Positions 1-4,837 are shown, numbered from the stretch's first letter. The stretch: DNA of 5,159 nucleotides from Candidatus Omnitrophota bacterium (GCA_016783355.1 JADHWR010000078.1:1-5159); one strand, 5' to 3'. Notes: generated by a model not told the origin, from the sequence alone. A program made the numbers and translations.

Positions 1-141
1 GCACTCTTAACTACCGTAGCCGGCCTGCTTGTAGCGATCCCTGCATTTGTCGTTTACAATTATCTTGTTAGTCGGGTAAACAGTTTTCTCCTGGAGATGG
101 AGAAGGCATCCACGGAGTTGGTAAATTTCTTAGCCGAATGA
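1..141 (+). CDS. exbB: ExbB/TolQ/MotA-family proton channel subunit, C-terminal 46 residues (5' truncated by window)
   Basis: Reading frame 1 is open from the first base to the TGA at 139-141, giving 46 residues that begin ALLTTVAGLLVAIPAFVVYN. The T-T-x-A-G-L-x-V-A-I-P stretch followed by a Tyr/Asn-rich end of the last membrane helix is the hallmark of the ExbB/TolQ/MotA family. In that family these residues line the inner-membrane proton channel, and the segment after it (SRVNSFLLEMEKASTELVNF) is the cytoplasmic C-terminal helix. The paired exbD gene 106 bases downstream supports ExbB or TolQ rather than MotA. The protein would form the multimeric channel around an ExbD dimer and power the TonB-like protein encoded next. 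The start and most of the gene lie outside the window. ExbB and TolQ cannot be separated from this fragment; the neighbouring TonB-like gene favours ExbB. Confidence 0.88.
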   Translation, partial: ALLTTVAGLLVAIPAFVVYNYLVSRVNSFLLEMEKASTELVNFLAE

Positions 142-157
142 AATAATAGGATTATTT
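141..157 (+). other. Small AT-rich hairpin at the exbB stop codon
   Basis: AAATAAT (141-147) and ATTATTT (151-157) are perfect reverse complements around a 3-base loop AGG, starting on the last base of the exbB stop codon. All pairs are A-T, so the stem is weak, and no T-run follows. It is directly adjacent to the larger repeat at 160-241. It may be an RNA-processing feature or chance in AT-rich sequence. Confidence 0.35.
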
Positions 158-159
158 AA

Positions 160-241
160 TGCAGATTCTCGCAGATTACACGCGGATGGTCGCAGATAAA
201 AATATCTGCGTGTATCTGCGTTGGATTTGCGTAAATCTGCG
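160..241. repeat. Long imperfect inverted repeat made of GCAGAT-type units between exbB and exbD
   Basis: The left arm (160-198) and right arm (203-241) are 39 bases each around an AAAA loop. The inner 8 bp (CGCAGATA / TATCTGCG) pair perfectly and about 28 of 39 positions pair overall. Each arm is itself a degenerate direct repeat: GCAGATTCTC, GCAGATTACAC, GCGGATGGTC, GCAGATA on the left and TATCTGCG, TATCTGCG, ATTTGCG, AATCTGCG on the right. It fills nearly the whole exbB-exbD spacer and ends 6 bases before the exbD ATG. Intergenic repeats of this ATCTGCG/CGCAGAT style are, from memory, common in several uncultured lineages and look like dispersed elements. In RNA it would form a long hairpin that could affect exbD translation. 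Confidence 0.8.
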
Positions 242-247
242 TTCAAT

Positions 248-649
248 ATGAGATTCAAACGTCATATAGAATTAGAACACGGGTTAAGGCAGATCGATAT
301 TGCTCCTTTAGTTGATGTAATTTTTCAACTGTTAATATTCTTTATGCTTACCTCTAGTTTTATTATACCGTCGGGGATTAGGGTTAACTTGCCCAAAGCA
401 GTCACCAGTCAAATGGTTAAATCCCGAAGTCTGGAAGTCGTAGTTTCGGGAGAAAATGTTATTTATATTGATAGCAGGGTAGTAACTATTCAAGAACTAA
501 AATCTATTCTCAAGGGATTAGCAGCACACAACCAGCCCTTGCTGATTAAGGCTGACCGACGGGCTCAGCTGGGCAGAGTGGTGGAGATTTGGGATATGGC
601 ACGAAATTTGGGTCTATCTCAAGTGAATATTGCTACGTTTCAGGAGTGA
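248..649 (+). CDS. exbD: ExbD/TolR-family biopolymer transport protein
   Basis: The product is 133 residues, close to the usual length of about 130-150. A short basic cytoplasmic N-terminus (MRFKRHIE) is followed by a single membrane helix at about residues 18-41. This helix contains I-A-P-L-V-D-V-I-F-Q-L-L-I-F-F-M-L-T-S-S; Asp23 is the conserved intramembrane proton-binding residue of the family. It is followed by the LPKA motif (48-51) and a periplasmic domain with the typical L-L-I-K-A-D-R-R (98-105) and V-x-I-A-T ending. ExbD sits inside the ExbB pentamer and couples proton flow to TonB. An upstream in-frame TTG at 221 would add nine residues encoded by the repeat arm, so I prefer the ATG at 248. 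That ATG has no clear Shine-Dalgarno: the sequence just upstream is the end of the hairpin at 160-241. TolR is the alternative name; the next gene favours ExbD. Confidence 0.93.
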   Translation: MRFKRHIELEHGLRQIDIAPLVDVIFQLLIFFMLTSSFIIPSGIRVNLPKAVTSQMVKSRSLEVVVSGENVIYIDSRVVTIQELKSILKGLAAHNQPLLIKADRRAQLGRVVEIWDMARNLGLSQVNIATFQE

Positions 650-653
650 TTAT

Positions 654-677
654 CCGTTAGCCCGTTAATCCGTTGAA
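654..677. repeat. Three-copy 8-bp tandem repeat between exbD and the tonB-like gene
   Basis: CCGTTAGC (654-661), CCGTTAAT (662-669) and CCGTTGAA (670-677) are three consecutive degenerate copies of an 8-base unit CCGTTARN. They lie in the 63-base spacer between exbD and the TonB-like gene. No dyad symmetry is present inside the block. It may be a remnant of another dispersed intergenic repeat or a protein-binding array; its length makes chance unlikely but not excluded. Confidence 0.55.
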
Positions 678-712
678 CAGATAGTTGGCAAGGGGAGAAA
701 CAGGCAACAGAT

Positions 713-1330
713 ATGTCTTTAAGTCTAAAATCAGCTGTATTTATTTCTTTAATTTGGCACATTTTTTGTTTTAATAGCTTAGAGTTTACCTTTAATCATA
801 AACAGATCAAGGGTGATCTTGAGTTTAGTAAGATCTTTTTTTTGGGCTCAATTCTGCAAAGAATAGATTATCGCCCAAAATCACTGAGTCGCGTTACATC
901 TGGCCCCCAATTTTTCCGCTCGACGATAAAGTCCTCGACGGGTAAAGAGGTTATGTTGAGGCCTTTTATTTCTCAGCCAAGTTCTGAATTTAAAAAACCA
1001 CACCCGGTCAATTTAACCGATCACAAAATAGGCTATTTTCCGCTTCTATCTGCGCCAGAGATAAAAAAAGTAGACTCAAGCATAATGTTCTATCCGCCTA
1101 TGCCGTATCACTTTCTTTTATATTTTAAGGATCGACAGACAGCGCATATGGAGGTCGCTTTTTATATTTCACCAAAAGGTAAAGTAGCAAAAATAAGAAG
1201 GAAGATATCATCGGGCAACCCCGAGGTTGACCTATTGGTTATGCGCAACCTTGTTCATTTTCTCAATCTTTGCAAATCGAATTTTGCATTAGGCTCTTGG
1301 CAAACAGTTAAGATTGATCTGAGCCCCTAA
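713..1330 (+). CDS. Divergent TonB-like energy transducer
   Basis: The product is 205 residues. An N-terminal membrane anchor at about residues 5-24 contains S12-x3-H16 (SLIWH), matching the SxxxH motif in the TonB anchor that contacts ExbB/ExbD. Residues 25-130 are a low-conservation linker with scattered prolines, but not the long Pro-Glu/Pro-Lys run of classical TonB. Residues about 134-203 look like a TonB C-terminal domain: a beta strand (AHMEVAFYIS), P-K-G-K-V, a strand with S-S-G-N-P-E-V-D (166-173), a helix (LLVMRNLVHFLNL) and a final strand (WQTVKIDL). In TonB this periplasmic domain binds the TonB box of outer-membrane receptors. The preceding exbB and exbD genes support the role. 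The ATG at 713 has only a distant GGGGAG (692-697) upstream, but it is the only start that keeps the anchor. TolA or another periplasmic coupler is possible. Confidence 0.75.
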   Translation: MSLSLKSAVFISLIWHIFCFNSLEFTFNHKQIKGDLEFSKIFFLGSILQRIDYRPKSLSRVTSGPQFFRSTIKSSTGKEVMLRPFISQPSSEFKKPHPVNLTDHKIGYFPLLSAPEIKKVDSSIMFYPPMPYHFLLYFKDRQTAHMEVAFYISPKGKVAKIRRKISSGNPEVDLLVMRNLVHFLNLCKSNFALGSWQTVKIDLSP

Positions 1331-1362
1331 GATAAGAGGCAAGGTAGAGAAAAGAAGGTAGA

Positions 1363-1644
1363 ATGATAAAGGTTGATTTTTCTATAGCTGTCTCTTTCTA
1401 TTTACTTATCTGTTTAGGCTTTGTATTCTATCTTTGGTTGCTTTTTAAAAAGAGAATGTTCTTTAAGGAATTTTTGACACTAAGTCCAAGATTCATATGG
1501 TGTTGCAGTATTTGCACCTATACCTATTTTACTACTCATAAAACAGAAATTTCGGTTTGTCCTCGCTGCAGTAGTTATAATAAATATAGTCAAAGCCATA
1601 GGTTTTCCTTGACAAAAGAGAAAGGGGGTGATATAAGAATTTGA
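1363..1644 (+). CDS. Small membrane protein with a zinc-ribbon-like Cys4 pattern, function unknown
   Basis: The product is 93 residues. A strongly hydrophobic helix at about residues 7-29 is followed by a basic stretch (FKKR) and then two cysteine pairs: C48-x2-C51 (CSIC) and C66-x2-C69 (CPRC), with a further Cys47. The 14-residue gap between pairs and the knuckle-like V-C-P-R-C-S-S-Y-N are typical of zinc ribbons. The positive-inside rule puts the ribbon in the cytoplasm. The ATG at 1363 has a good Shine-Dalgarno (AAGAAGG, 1352-1358, 4-base spacing), and the gene starts 32 bases after the TonB-like stop, so it is probably co-transcribed. I do not recognise a named family. An accessory factor of the ExbB/ExbD/TonB complex, or a membrane-tethered nucleic-acid or protein-binding ribbon, are both guesses from context. 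Confidence 0.75.
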   Translation: MIKVDFSIAVSFYLLICLGFVFYLWLLFKKRMFFKEFLTLSPRFIWCCSICTYTYFTTHKTEISVCPRCSSYNKYSQSHRFSLTKEKGGDIRI

Positions 1645-1799
1645 ACTTAAGGACAAAATCCTGGCAGATAAGCTAAGTAGGTGTATTTAAGCCATGAGGC
1701 CTAATCTATATACAATCCGTGCCTAAAATAGTCTAGGCTAGAGACAAGAAGGCCGGGGTTTAAATTTTATTATTATTTGTCTTAATCCTGCTATTGGAG

Positions 1800-1805
1800 A
1801 GGAGG
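1800..1805 (+). promoter_or_regulatory. Shine-Dalgarno that fixes the start of pilin 1
   Basis: AGGAGG is a perfect anti-16S match, 9 bases before the ATG at 1815. It lies inside the longer frame opened by a TTG at 1794, showing that the TTG is not the start. It is the strongest ribosome binding site in the window, which fits a pilin made in quantity. Confidence 0.85.
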
Positions 1806-1814
1806 TTAGTTAAA

Positions 1815-2222
1815 ATGAGAAGGGGTTTTACTTTGGTAGAGGTTATTATTGTGGCAGCAATTATTGCCTTATTGGTCGGAATTGCTTTACCTAATTGGCT
1901 CAAAATGAGAATAAAAACTAACGAGAATAATGCTCAAGAGATTTTGAAAAAAATCTCTGAGGCTTGTGATCATTATGCGGCAGCAAACAATGGAGATTAT
2001 CCAAGACAGATAGCGCATTTAACCGACGCTACTGCGTCATATCTTGATGAAGACTATACGGCATTATCAAGGCAGGGGTATAATTTTAGTTGTGATGAGA
2101 TGAGCATTTCAGGTTATACTTGTACGGCTGCGCCGGTAACTTGCCAGACAACAGGCAGTAAGACTTTTATGATCATCACCGGCGGGGTCCTGACTCAGGC
2201 GCCTTGTGGTGGCGAAACTTAG
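1815..2222 (+). CDS. Type IV pilin-like / type II secretion pseudopilin (pilin 1)
   Basis: The product is 135 residues. The class III signal is M-R-R-G4|F5-T-L-V-E9: cleavage after Gly4 by a prepilin peptidase would leave N-terminal Phe1 with the conserved Glu5. A hydrophobic helix runs to about residue 25, with Pro26 near the usual kink, and is followed by the amphipathic spine helix (KTNENNAQEILKKISEACDHYAA). The globular part is short and has cysteines at 93, 103, 110 and 131, with Cys51 in the spine helix. The segment GYNFSCDEMSISGYTC and the ending TGSKTFMIITGGVLTQAPC are mirrored in the second pilin, so the two are paralogues. Mature subunits would sit in the inner membrane and polymerise into a pilus or pseudopilus driven by machinery not in this window. 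The 170-base gap before it may allow its own transcription, though I see no clear promoter. Major pilin versus pseudopilin cannot be decided. Confidence 0.9.
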   Translation: MRRGFTLVEVIIVAAIIALLVGIALPNWLKMRIKTNENNAQEILKKISEACDHYAAANNGDYPRQIAHLTDATASYLDEDYTALSRQGYNFSCDEMSISGYTCTAAPVTCQTTGSKTFMIITGGVLTQAPCGGET

Positions 2223-2262
2223 ATAGCCTATTTTTAGAGATAATTCAGTTTAGCCGGGTATC

Positions 2263-2376
2263 TTATCCCGCCTTCGCAGAAGACCACGGCCTAAAGGCCT
2301 TAGGATGAATGCGAAGAAAGAGCTCACTCGGCGGGATGTCACTGGATGGGGGAAGTTATTGCTGTCGGCGGGATAA
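2263..2376. repeat. Nested inverted repeat with TTATCCCGCC/GGCGGGATAA ends in the inter-pilin spacer
   Basis: TTATCCCGCC (2263-2272) is the exact reverse complement of GGCGGGATAA (2367-2376). Its last 8 bases also match GGCGGGAT (2330-2337) exactly, so two alternative closing stems exist. Inside, TTCGCA (2273-2278) pairs with TGCGAA (2310-2315), continuing directly from the 2265-2272/2330-2337 stem. The core has GGCC-TAAA-GGCC (2288-2299) overlapping CCTAA...TTAGG (2290-2304). The GCGGGATAA arm recurs in the repeat at 4902-4965. The layout looks like a small non-autonomous palindromic element inserted between two pilin genes. Confidence 0.7.
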
Positions 2377-2386
2377 ATAAAGGTAT

Positions 2387-2402
2387 CACGGGCATGCCCG
2401 TG
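2387..2402. promoter_or_regulatory. Perfect 16-base GC-rich palindrome upstream of pilin 2
   Basis: CACGGGCATGCCCGTG is identical to its own reverse complement across all 16 bases and lies 55 bases before the pilin 2 ATG. In RNA it would make a 6-bp stem with a CATG loop; as DNA it could be a site for a dimeric regulator. There is no T-run after it, so it is not an obvious intrinsic terminator. It may instead be a further piece of the repeat cluster just upstream. Confidence 0.5.
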
Positions 2403-2457
2403 GGGTTGTTTTCCATATTTGAGGTGCGGGGTGAGTTTAGGACAGGGGCCAGAAACG

Positions 2458-2871
2458 ATGAGATTATTGAGGAGGGGGTTTACTTTCCTTGGGCTGTTGA
2501 TTGGTGTGTCCATAATTACCTTATTGGCGGTGATCATTATACCACAATTGTTGTCTTTGAACATGGCTGCTAATCAATCAGCAGCGCGGGTAGCTTTAAA
2601 GGCAATTTCTACAGCGTTAGAAACCTATGCCGCAGAAGGCAATCAAGGCTACCCTACGGATATATCAATTCTAATCATAGGAAATCCCCCGTATCTTAAT
2701 CAGAATTATGTTGAGGATTCTCCTGTTCAGGGATACGACTATGCTTGTGAATCCTTAGAGGTCAGTGGGTATAGTTGTAGTGCAAGGCCTCAACATTGTG
2801 GTTGGACCGGTTCAAAGATATATACAATTACAACTGGTGGCGCGCTCACTGAGGTTGATTGCCGTCCATAA
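2458..2871 (+). CDS. Pseudopilin-like paralogue lacking Glu5 (pilin 2)
   Basis: The product is 137 residues. A basic leader M-R-L-L-R-R-G7 precedes F8-T-F-L-G12-L-L-I, so a prepilin peptidase site after Gly7 is intact, but mature position 5 is Gly (codon GGG) instead of the near-invariant Glu. A hydrophobic helix runs to Pro29, then a spine helix (NQSAARVALKAISTALETYAAEG) and a short globular domain. Its cysteines at 97, 107, 114 and 135 have exactly the same spacing as 93, 103, 110 and 131 of the upstream pilin, and both share GY-aromatic-x-C, SGY-S/T-C, TGSK and TTGG/ITGG-x-LT segments. GspK-type minor pseudopilins also lack Glu5, but they are much longer. In-frame TTG (2419) and GTG (2431) lie upstream; I chose the ATG at 2458 because it gives a normal 7-residue leader and has CAGGGG (2443-2448) at 9 bases. 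It may be a minor tip subunit. Confidence 0.82.
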   Translation: MRLLRRGFTFLGLLIGVSIITLLAVIIIPQLLSLNMAANQSAARVALKAISTALETYAAEGNQGYPTDISILIIGNPPYLNQNYVEDSPVQGYDYACESLEVSGYSCSARPQHCGWTGSKIYTITTGGALTEVDCRP

Positions 2872-2904
2872 GATATCCAAATTAGAGAAGGCCAAGAATA
2901 ATAT

Positions 2905-2919
2905 TGAGGCTAAGCCTCA
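2905..2919 (+). promoter_or_regulatory. Short hairpin just upstream of the RNase E/G start
   Basis: TGAGGC (2905-2910) and GCCTCA (2914-2919) are perfect complements around a TAA loop, ending 9 bases before the ATG at 2929. The only purine-rich stretch after it, AGGGA (2922-2926), is 2 bases from the ATG, too close for a normal Shine-Dalgarno, while GAGG lies inside the stem. The stem could therefore mask or position the ribosome site. In E. coli, RNase E controls its own mRNA through 5' leader hairpins; a similar loop here is inference only. Confidence 0.45.
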
Positions 2920-2928
2920 TTAGGGATT

Positions 2929-4428
2929 ATGCCTAAAGAAATATTAATTAATGCAGATTTGCCAGAAAAACGAGTAGCCGTTGTTGCCGATGGGAAGTTA
3001 GAGGAATTCTATATTGAACGCCCCGAAGATAAAACTATTGTCGGCAATATCTATAAAGGGCGAATTGAGACTGTGGTTCCCTCTTTAAAAGCTGCCTTTG
3101 TGGATATTGGTCAAAGCAAGAAGGGCTTTCTTTATCTTTCAGAGATTGAAAATAGGATTTATGGAGCAACCGAAGAGATAAGTCCGGATAGAGATAGTAA
3201 GTTGCTAAAGAAAAATAACAAGACTCAAGCGCAGAAGCCCTCTGCGCGCTTAGAGCTAAAAAAGGGTGATGAGGTTTTAGTTCAGGTGGTTAAAGAGGCA
3301 TTTGGTACAAAGGGCCCGCGCATCTCAGGCGATATTGGCCTGGCAGGGAGATTTTTGGTTTTGGTTCCTCAGAGTACTCATTGGGGGATCTCTCGGCGCA
3401 TTGAGGATGAGAAGGAAAGGAAGCGGCTAAGGTCTATTATGGAGAAGTCGCGATTGCCTAAAAATGTCGGTTTTATTGTACGCACTGCTGCTGTTGGTAA
3501 ATCAGCAAAAGAACTTATGCGCGATGCCCATTTTTTACTTAGATTGTGGTCAAGAGTCAAGAAGACATCTTATCGCCGGGCCGCACCAAGTTTAGTATAC
3601 GAAGAATACGACTTGATTTTGCGCATAATCCGCGATTCATTTATCGAGGAGATTTCCCGGGTTATTGTTGATTCAAAAACTGAATATCGGCGCATCCATA
3701 ACTTTGTATGCGCCTTTCAGAAGGATTTGGTAAAGCGAATTAGCTTTTACCAGGGACCGGACTTATTTTTTGAGCGAGATGTTGAAAAACAGATTAATAA
3801 AATCTTTGAAAGGTGTGTTTATCTGAAATCCAAGGCTTATATTGTTATTGAGCCTACTGAGGGGCTAGTCGTAATTGACGTTAATAGCGGAGGATTCAAG
3901 AAGAATATTTCTCCCGAAGAAGCAGCAACCAAAATTAACGCAGAAGCAGCAGTGGAGGCTGCTCGTCAATTGCGCCTACGTGATTTAGGTGGTATTATTG
4001 TAATCGACTTTATTGATATGGAAAAAGAAGAACACCGGCGAGAGATTTCCAATATTCTTAATCGTCAGTTAAGTAAGGACAGGGCTAAATATGATTGCTT
4101 AGATATATCCAAATTTGGCTTAGTTCAGCTGACCCGTGAGCGCGTGTACAGTACTATCCAGGCACAAACTTACGAACAATGCCCCTATTGTCAAGGAAGA
4201 GGGAAAATGAAGTCAGAGATGACCTTATGCATCTTGGCCTTTCGTCAGTTAAAGCGACACCTGCAATCTAACCATCCAGCTGAGGTTAATCTAAGCCTTA
4301 ATCCGCAAGTTGCTGCCTTGATGGAGAAATACCGAGATTCCCTACGAATTCTGGAACGCAAATTCCATGCCAAAATAAACCTCATCTCCAATCTTGCCCA
4401 GGTCTTAGAGGAGATAAAGATCGAGTGA
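2929..4428 (+). CDS. rng: Ribonuclease G/E family endoribonuclease
   Basis: The product is 499 residues, about the length of E. coli RNase G (489) and lacking the long C-terminal scaffold of RNase E. The N-terminus MPKEILINADLPEKRVAVV is typical. An S1-type RNA-binding domain spans about 36-125 (VGNIYKGRIETVVPSLKAAFVDIG) and carries a charged insert at about 79-110. G-P-R-I-S-G-D-I-G-L-A-G-R-F (129-142) is the family signature. G-F-I-V-R185-T186 matches the 5'-monophosphate sensor. The catalytic magnesium ligands are Asp317 (VIDVNSG) and Asp360 (IVIDFIDM). C418-P-Y-C421 is the Zn-link that holds the dimers together in RNase E. The C-terminal small domain is present. The enzyme cleaves single-stranded, AU-rich RNA with preference for 5'-monophosphate ends, in rRNA maturation and mRNA decay. 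It starts 57 bases after pilin 2 on the same strand. No key residue appears to be missing. RNase E-like function in a genome with no separate rne is possible. Confidence 0.97.
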   Translation: MPKEILINADLPEKRVAVVADGKLEEFYIERPEDKTIVGNIYKGRIETVVPSLKAAFVDIGQSKKGFLYLSEIENRIYGATEEISPDRDSKLLKKNNKTQAQKPSARLELKKGDEVLVQVVKEAFGTKGPRISGDIGLAGRFLVLVPQSTHWGISRRIEDEKERKRLRSIMEKSRLPKNVGFIVRTAAVGKSAKELMRDAHFLLRLWSRVKKTSYRRAAPSLVYEEYDLILRIIRDSFIEEISRVIVDSKTEYRRIHNFVCAFQKDLVKRISFYQGPDLFFERDVEKQINKIFERCVYLKSKAYIVIEPTEGLVVIDVNSGGFKKNISPEEAATKINAEAAVEAARQLRLRDLGGIIVIDFIDMEKEEHRREISNILNRQLSKDRAKYDCLDISKFGLVQLTRERVYSTIQAQTYEQCPYCQGRGKMKSEMTLCILAFRQLKRHLQSNHPAEVNLSLNPQVAALMEKYRDSLRILERKFHAKINLISNLAQVLEEIKIE

Positions 4429-4502
4429 CTCCCGCACTCAACAAATTCCTTTACGCGTCTCCATCTCTGTGTTAAATTAGCATCAAAGACAAGGTATTGC
4501 AT

Positions 4503-4588
4503 AAGGCGTACTCCTTTCTCTTAGGGATGGCTCATAGACCAAGCCCGTTTGGTTAATAAGATTTCTTATCAAGAGAAGGATACGCCTT
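4503..4588 (+). terminator. Long bulged stem with two inner hairpins and a T-tract, likely terminator of the rng transcript
   Basis: AAGGCGTA (4503-4510) pairs with TACGCCTT (4581-4588). The stem continues with TCCTT (4512-4516)/AAGGA (4576-4580) and CTCTT (4518-4522)/AAGAG (4571-4575), interrupted only by one-base bulges, for 18 bp in all. Inside are ACCAA (4538-4542)/TTGGT (4549-4553) and ATAAGA (4556-4561)/TCTTAT (4564-4569), making a branched fold. The 3' arm runs into TTTT (4587-4590). It begins 74 bases after the rng stop. A rho-independent terminator role is reasonable, but the long branched stem is not standard and it could be another palindromic element. Confidence 0.5.
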
Positions 4589-4607
4589 TTAAAATTGGTT
4601 TTCAAGG

Positions 4608-4674
4608 TGTCATTCTCCGGTTTAACCGGAGAATCCAGATATTCTGGATCCTCCGATCAAGTCGGAGGATGACA
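4608..4674. repeat. Cloverleaf-like palindromic element: closing stem plus three hairpins
   Basis: TGTCAT (4608-4613) and ATGACA (4669-4674) close a 67-base unit that is tiled without gaps by three hairpins. They are TTCTCCGGTT-T-AACCGGAGAA (4613-4633), ATCCAGA-TAT-TCTGGAT (4633-4649) and CCTCCGA-TCAAG-TCGGAGG (4650-4668). All stems are perfect. A GTCAT...ATCCAG...CTGGAT...ATGAC frame with variable hairpins matches, from memory, a widespread class of small dispersed palindromic repeats seen in many bacterial genomes. No transposase is nearby, so if mobile it would depend on an enzyme in trans. Confidence 0.8.
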
Positions 4675-4687
4675 AAAAACTTAATTT

Positions 4688-4742
4688 ACCCCGTTAGAAA
4701 GAAAGCGTTATACCAGAGGAAAATCTATCTTTCTAACGGGGT
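4688..4742. repeat. 15-bp perfect inverted repeat with a 25-base loop
   Basis: ACCCCGTTAGAAAGA (4688-4702) is the exact reverse complement of TCTTTCTAACGGGGT (4728-4742). The loop of about 25 bases contains ATACCAGAGGA. It starts 13 bases after the cloverleaf element. The stem is among the most stable in the window, but the 3' side is followed by TTATAC rather than a T-run, so a dispersed palindrome is likelier than a terminator. Confidence 0.75.
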
Positions 4743-4780
4743 TTATACAATTTTCAGTAACCCCCGCACTTAAAGATAAC

Positions 4781-4809
4781 TTGATTTCTCCGCTTTTATA
4801 TGATAATAT
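4781..4809 (+). promoter_or_regulatory. Weak sigma70-like promoter candidate inside the palindrome region
   Basis: TTGATT (4781-4786) is spaced 17 bases from TAATAT (4804-4809). The stretch is very AT-rich, so chance is a serious possibility, and no gene follows within the window. TTGATTT (4781-4787) also pairs with AAATCAA (4819-4825), and ATAATATTAT (4803-4812) is itself a palindrome, so the same bases may simply be part of another dyad. Confidence 0.2.
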
Positions 4810-4837
4810 TATACTTTCAAATCAAATGAAGACATAA

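Noticed and set aside
221..247. TTG start giving a longer ExbD
   Set aside because: The extra residues are encoded by the right arm of the intergenic hairpin and are not part of the ExbD family N-terminus.
1721..1738. Possible terminator or promoter in the gap before pilin 1
   Set aside because: GCCTA/TAGGC is only 5 bp with an 8-base loop and no T-run, and no -35/-10 pair of reasonable quality was found in 1645-1814.
1794..1814. TTG start giving a longer pilin 1
   Set aside because: These codons contain the AGGAGG ribosome site for the ATG at 1815, which gives a standard short pilin leader.
2250..2564. Antisense frame of 104 codons across the inter-pilin spacer
   Set aside because: It spans the inverted repeats and the pilin 2 signal region; composition looks like a shadow of repeat DNA and no family is recognised.
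2346..2573. Open frame of 75 codons on + overlapping pilin 2 in another frame
   Set aside because: It overlaps the convincing pilin reading frame for over 100 bases, covers the palindromes and has no recognisable sequence.
3378..4502. Two antisense frames (3378-3560 and 4245-4502) within and past the RNase gene
   Set aside because: Both lie opposite well-conserved RNase G/E codons and have no supporting features.
4608..4674. tRNA gene suggested by size and cloverleaf shape
   Set aside because: No acceptor stem of 7 bp, no TTCGA-like T loop, no D-loop GG, no anticodon stem of proper size; each hairpin has palindromic-repeat character.
4689..4741. Integron attC site, because of GTTAGAA...TTCTAAC
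   Set aside because: The core sites are in the wrong order (GTTRRR outside-left and YYYAAC right, with CCCC/GGGG beyond them), the stem lacks the bulged extra bases of attC, and there is no integrase or cassette.
4549..4773. Open frame of 74 codons on + in the 3' region
   Set aside because: It runs straight through the cloverleaf and the 15-bp inverted repeat, has no ribosome site, and its translation shows no domain-like pattern.
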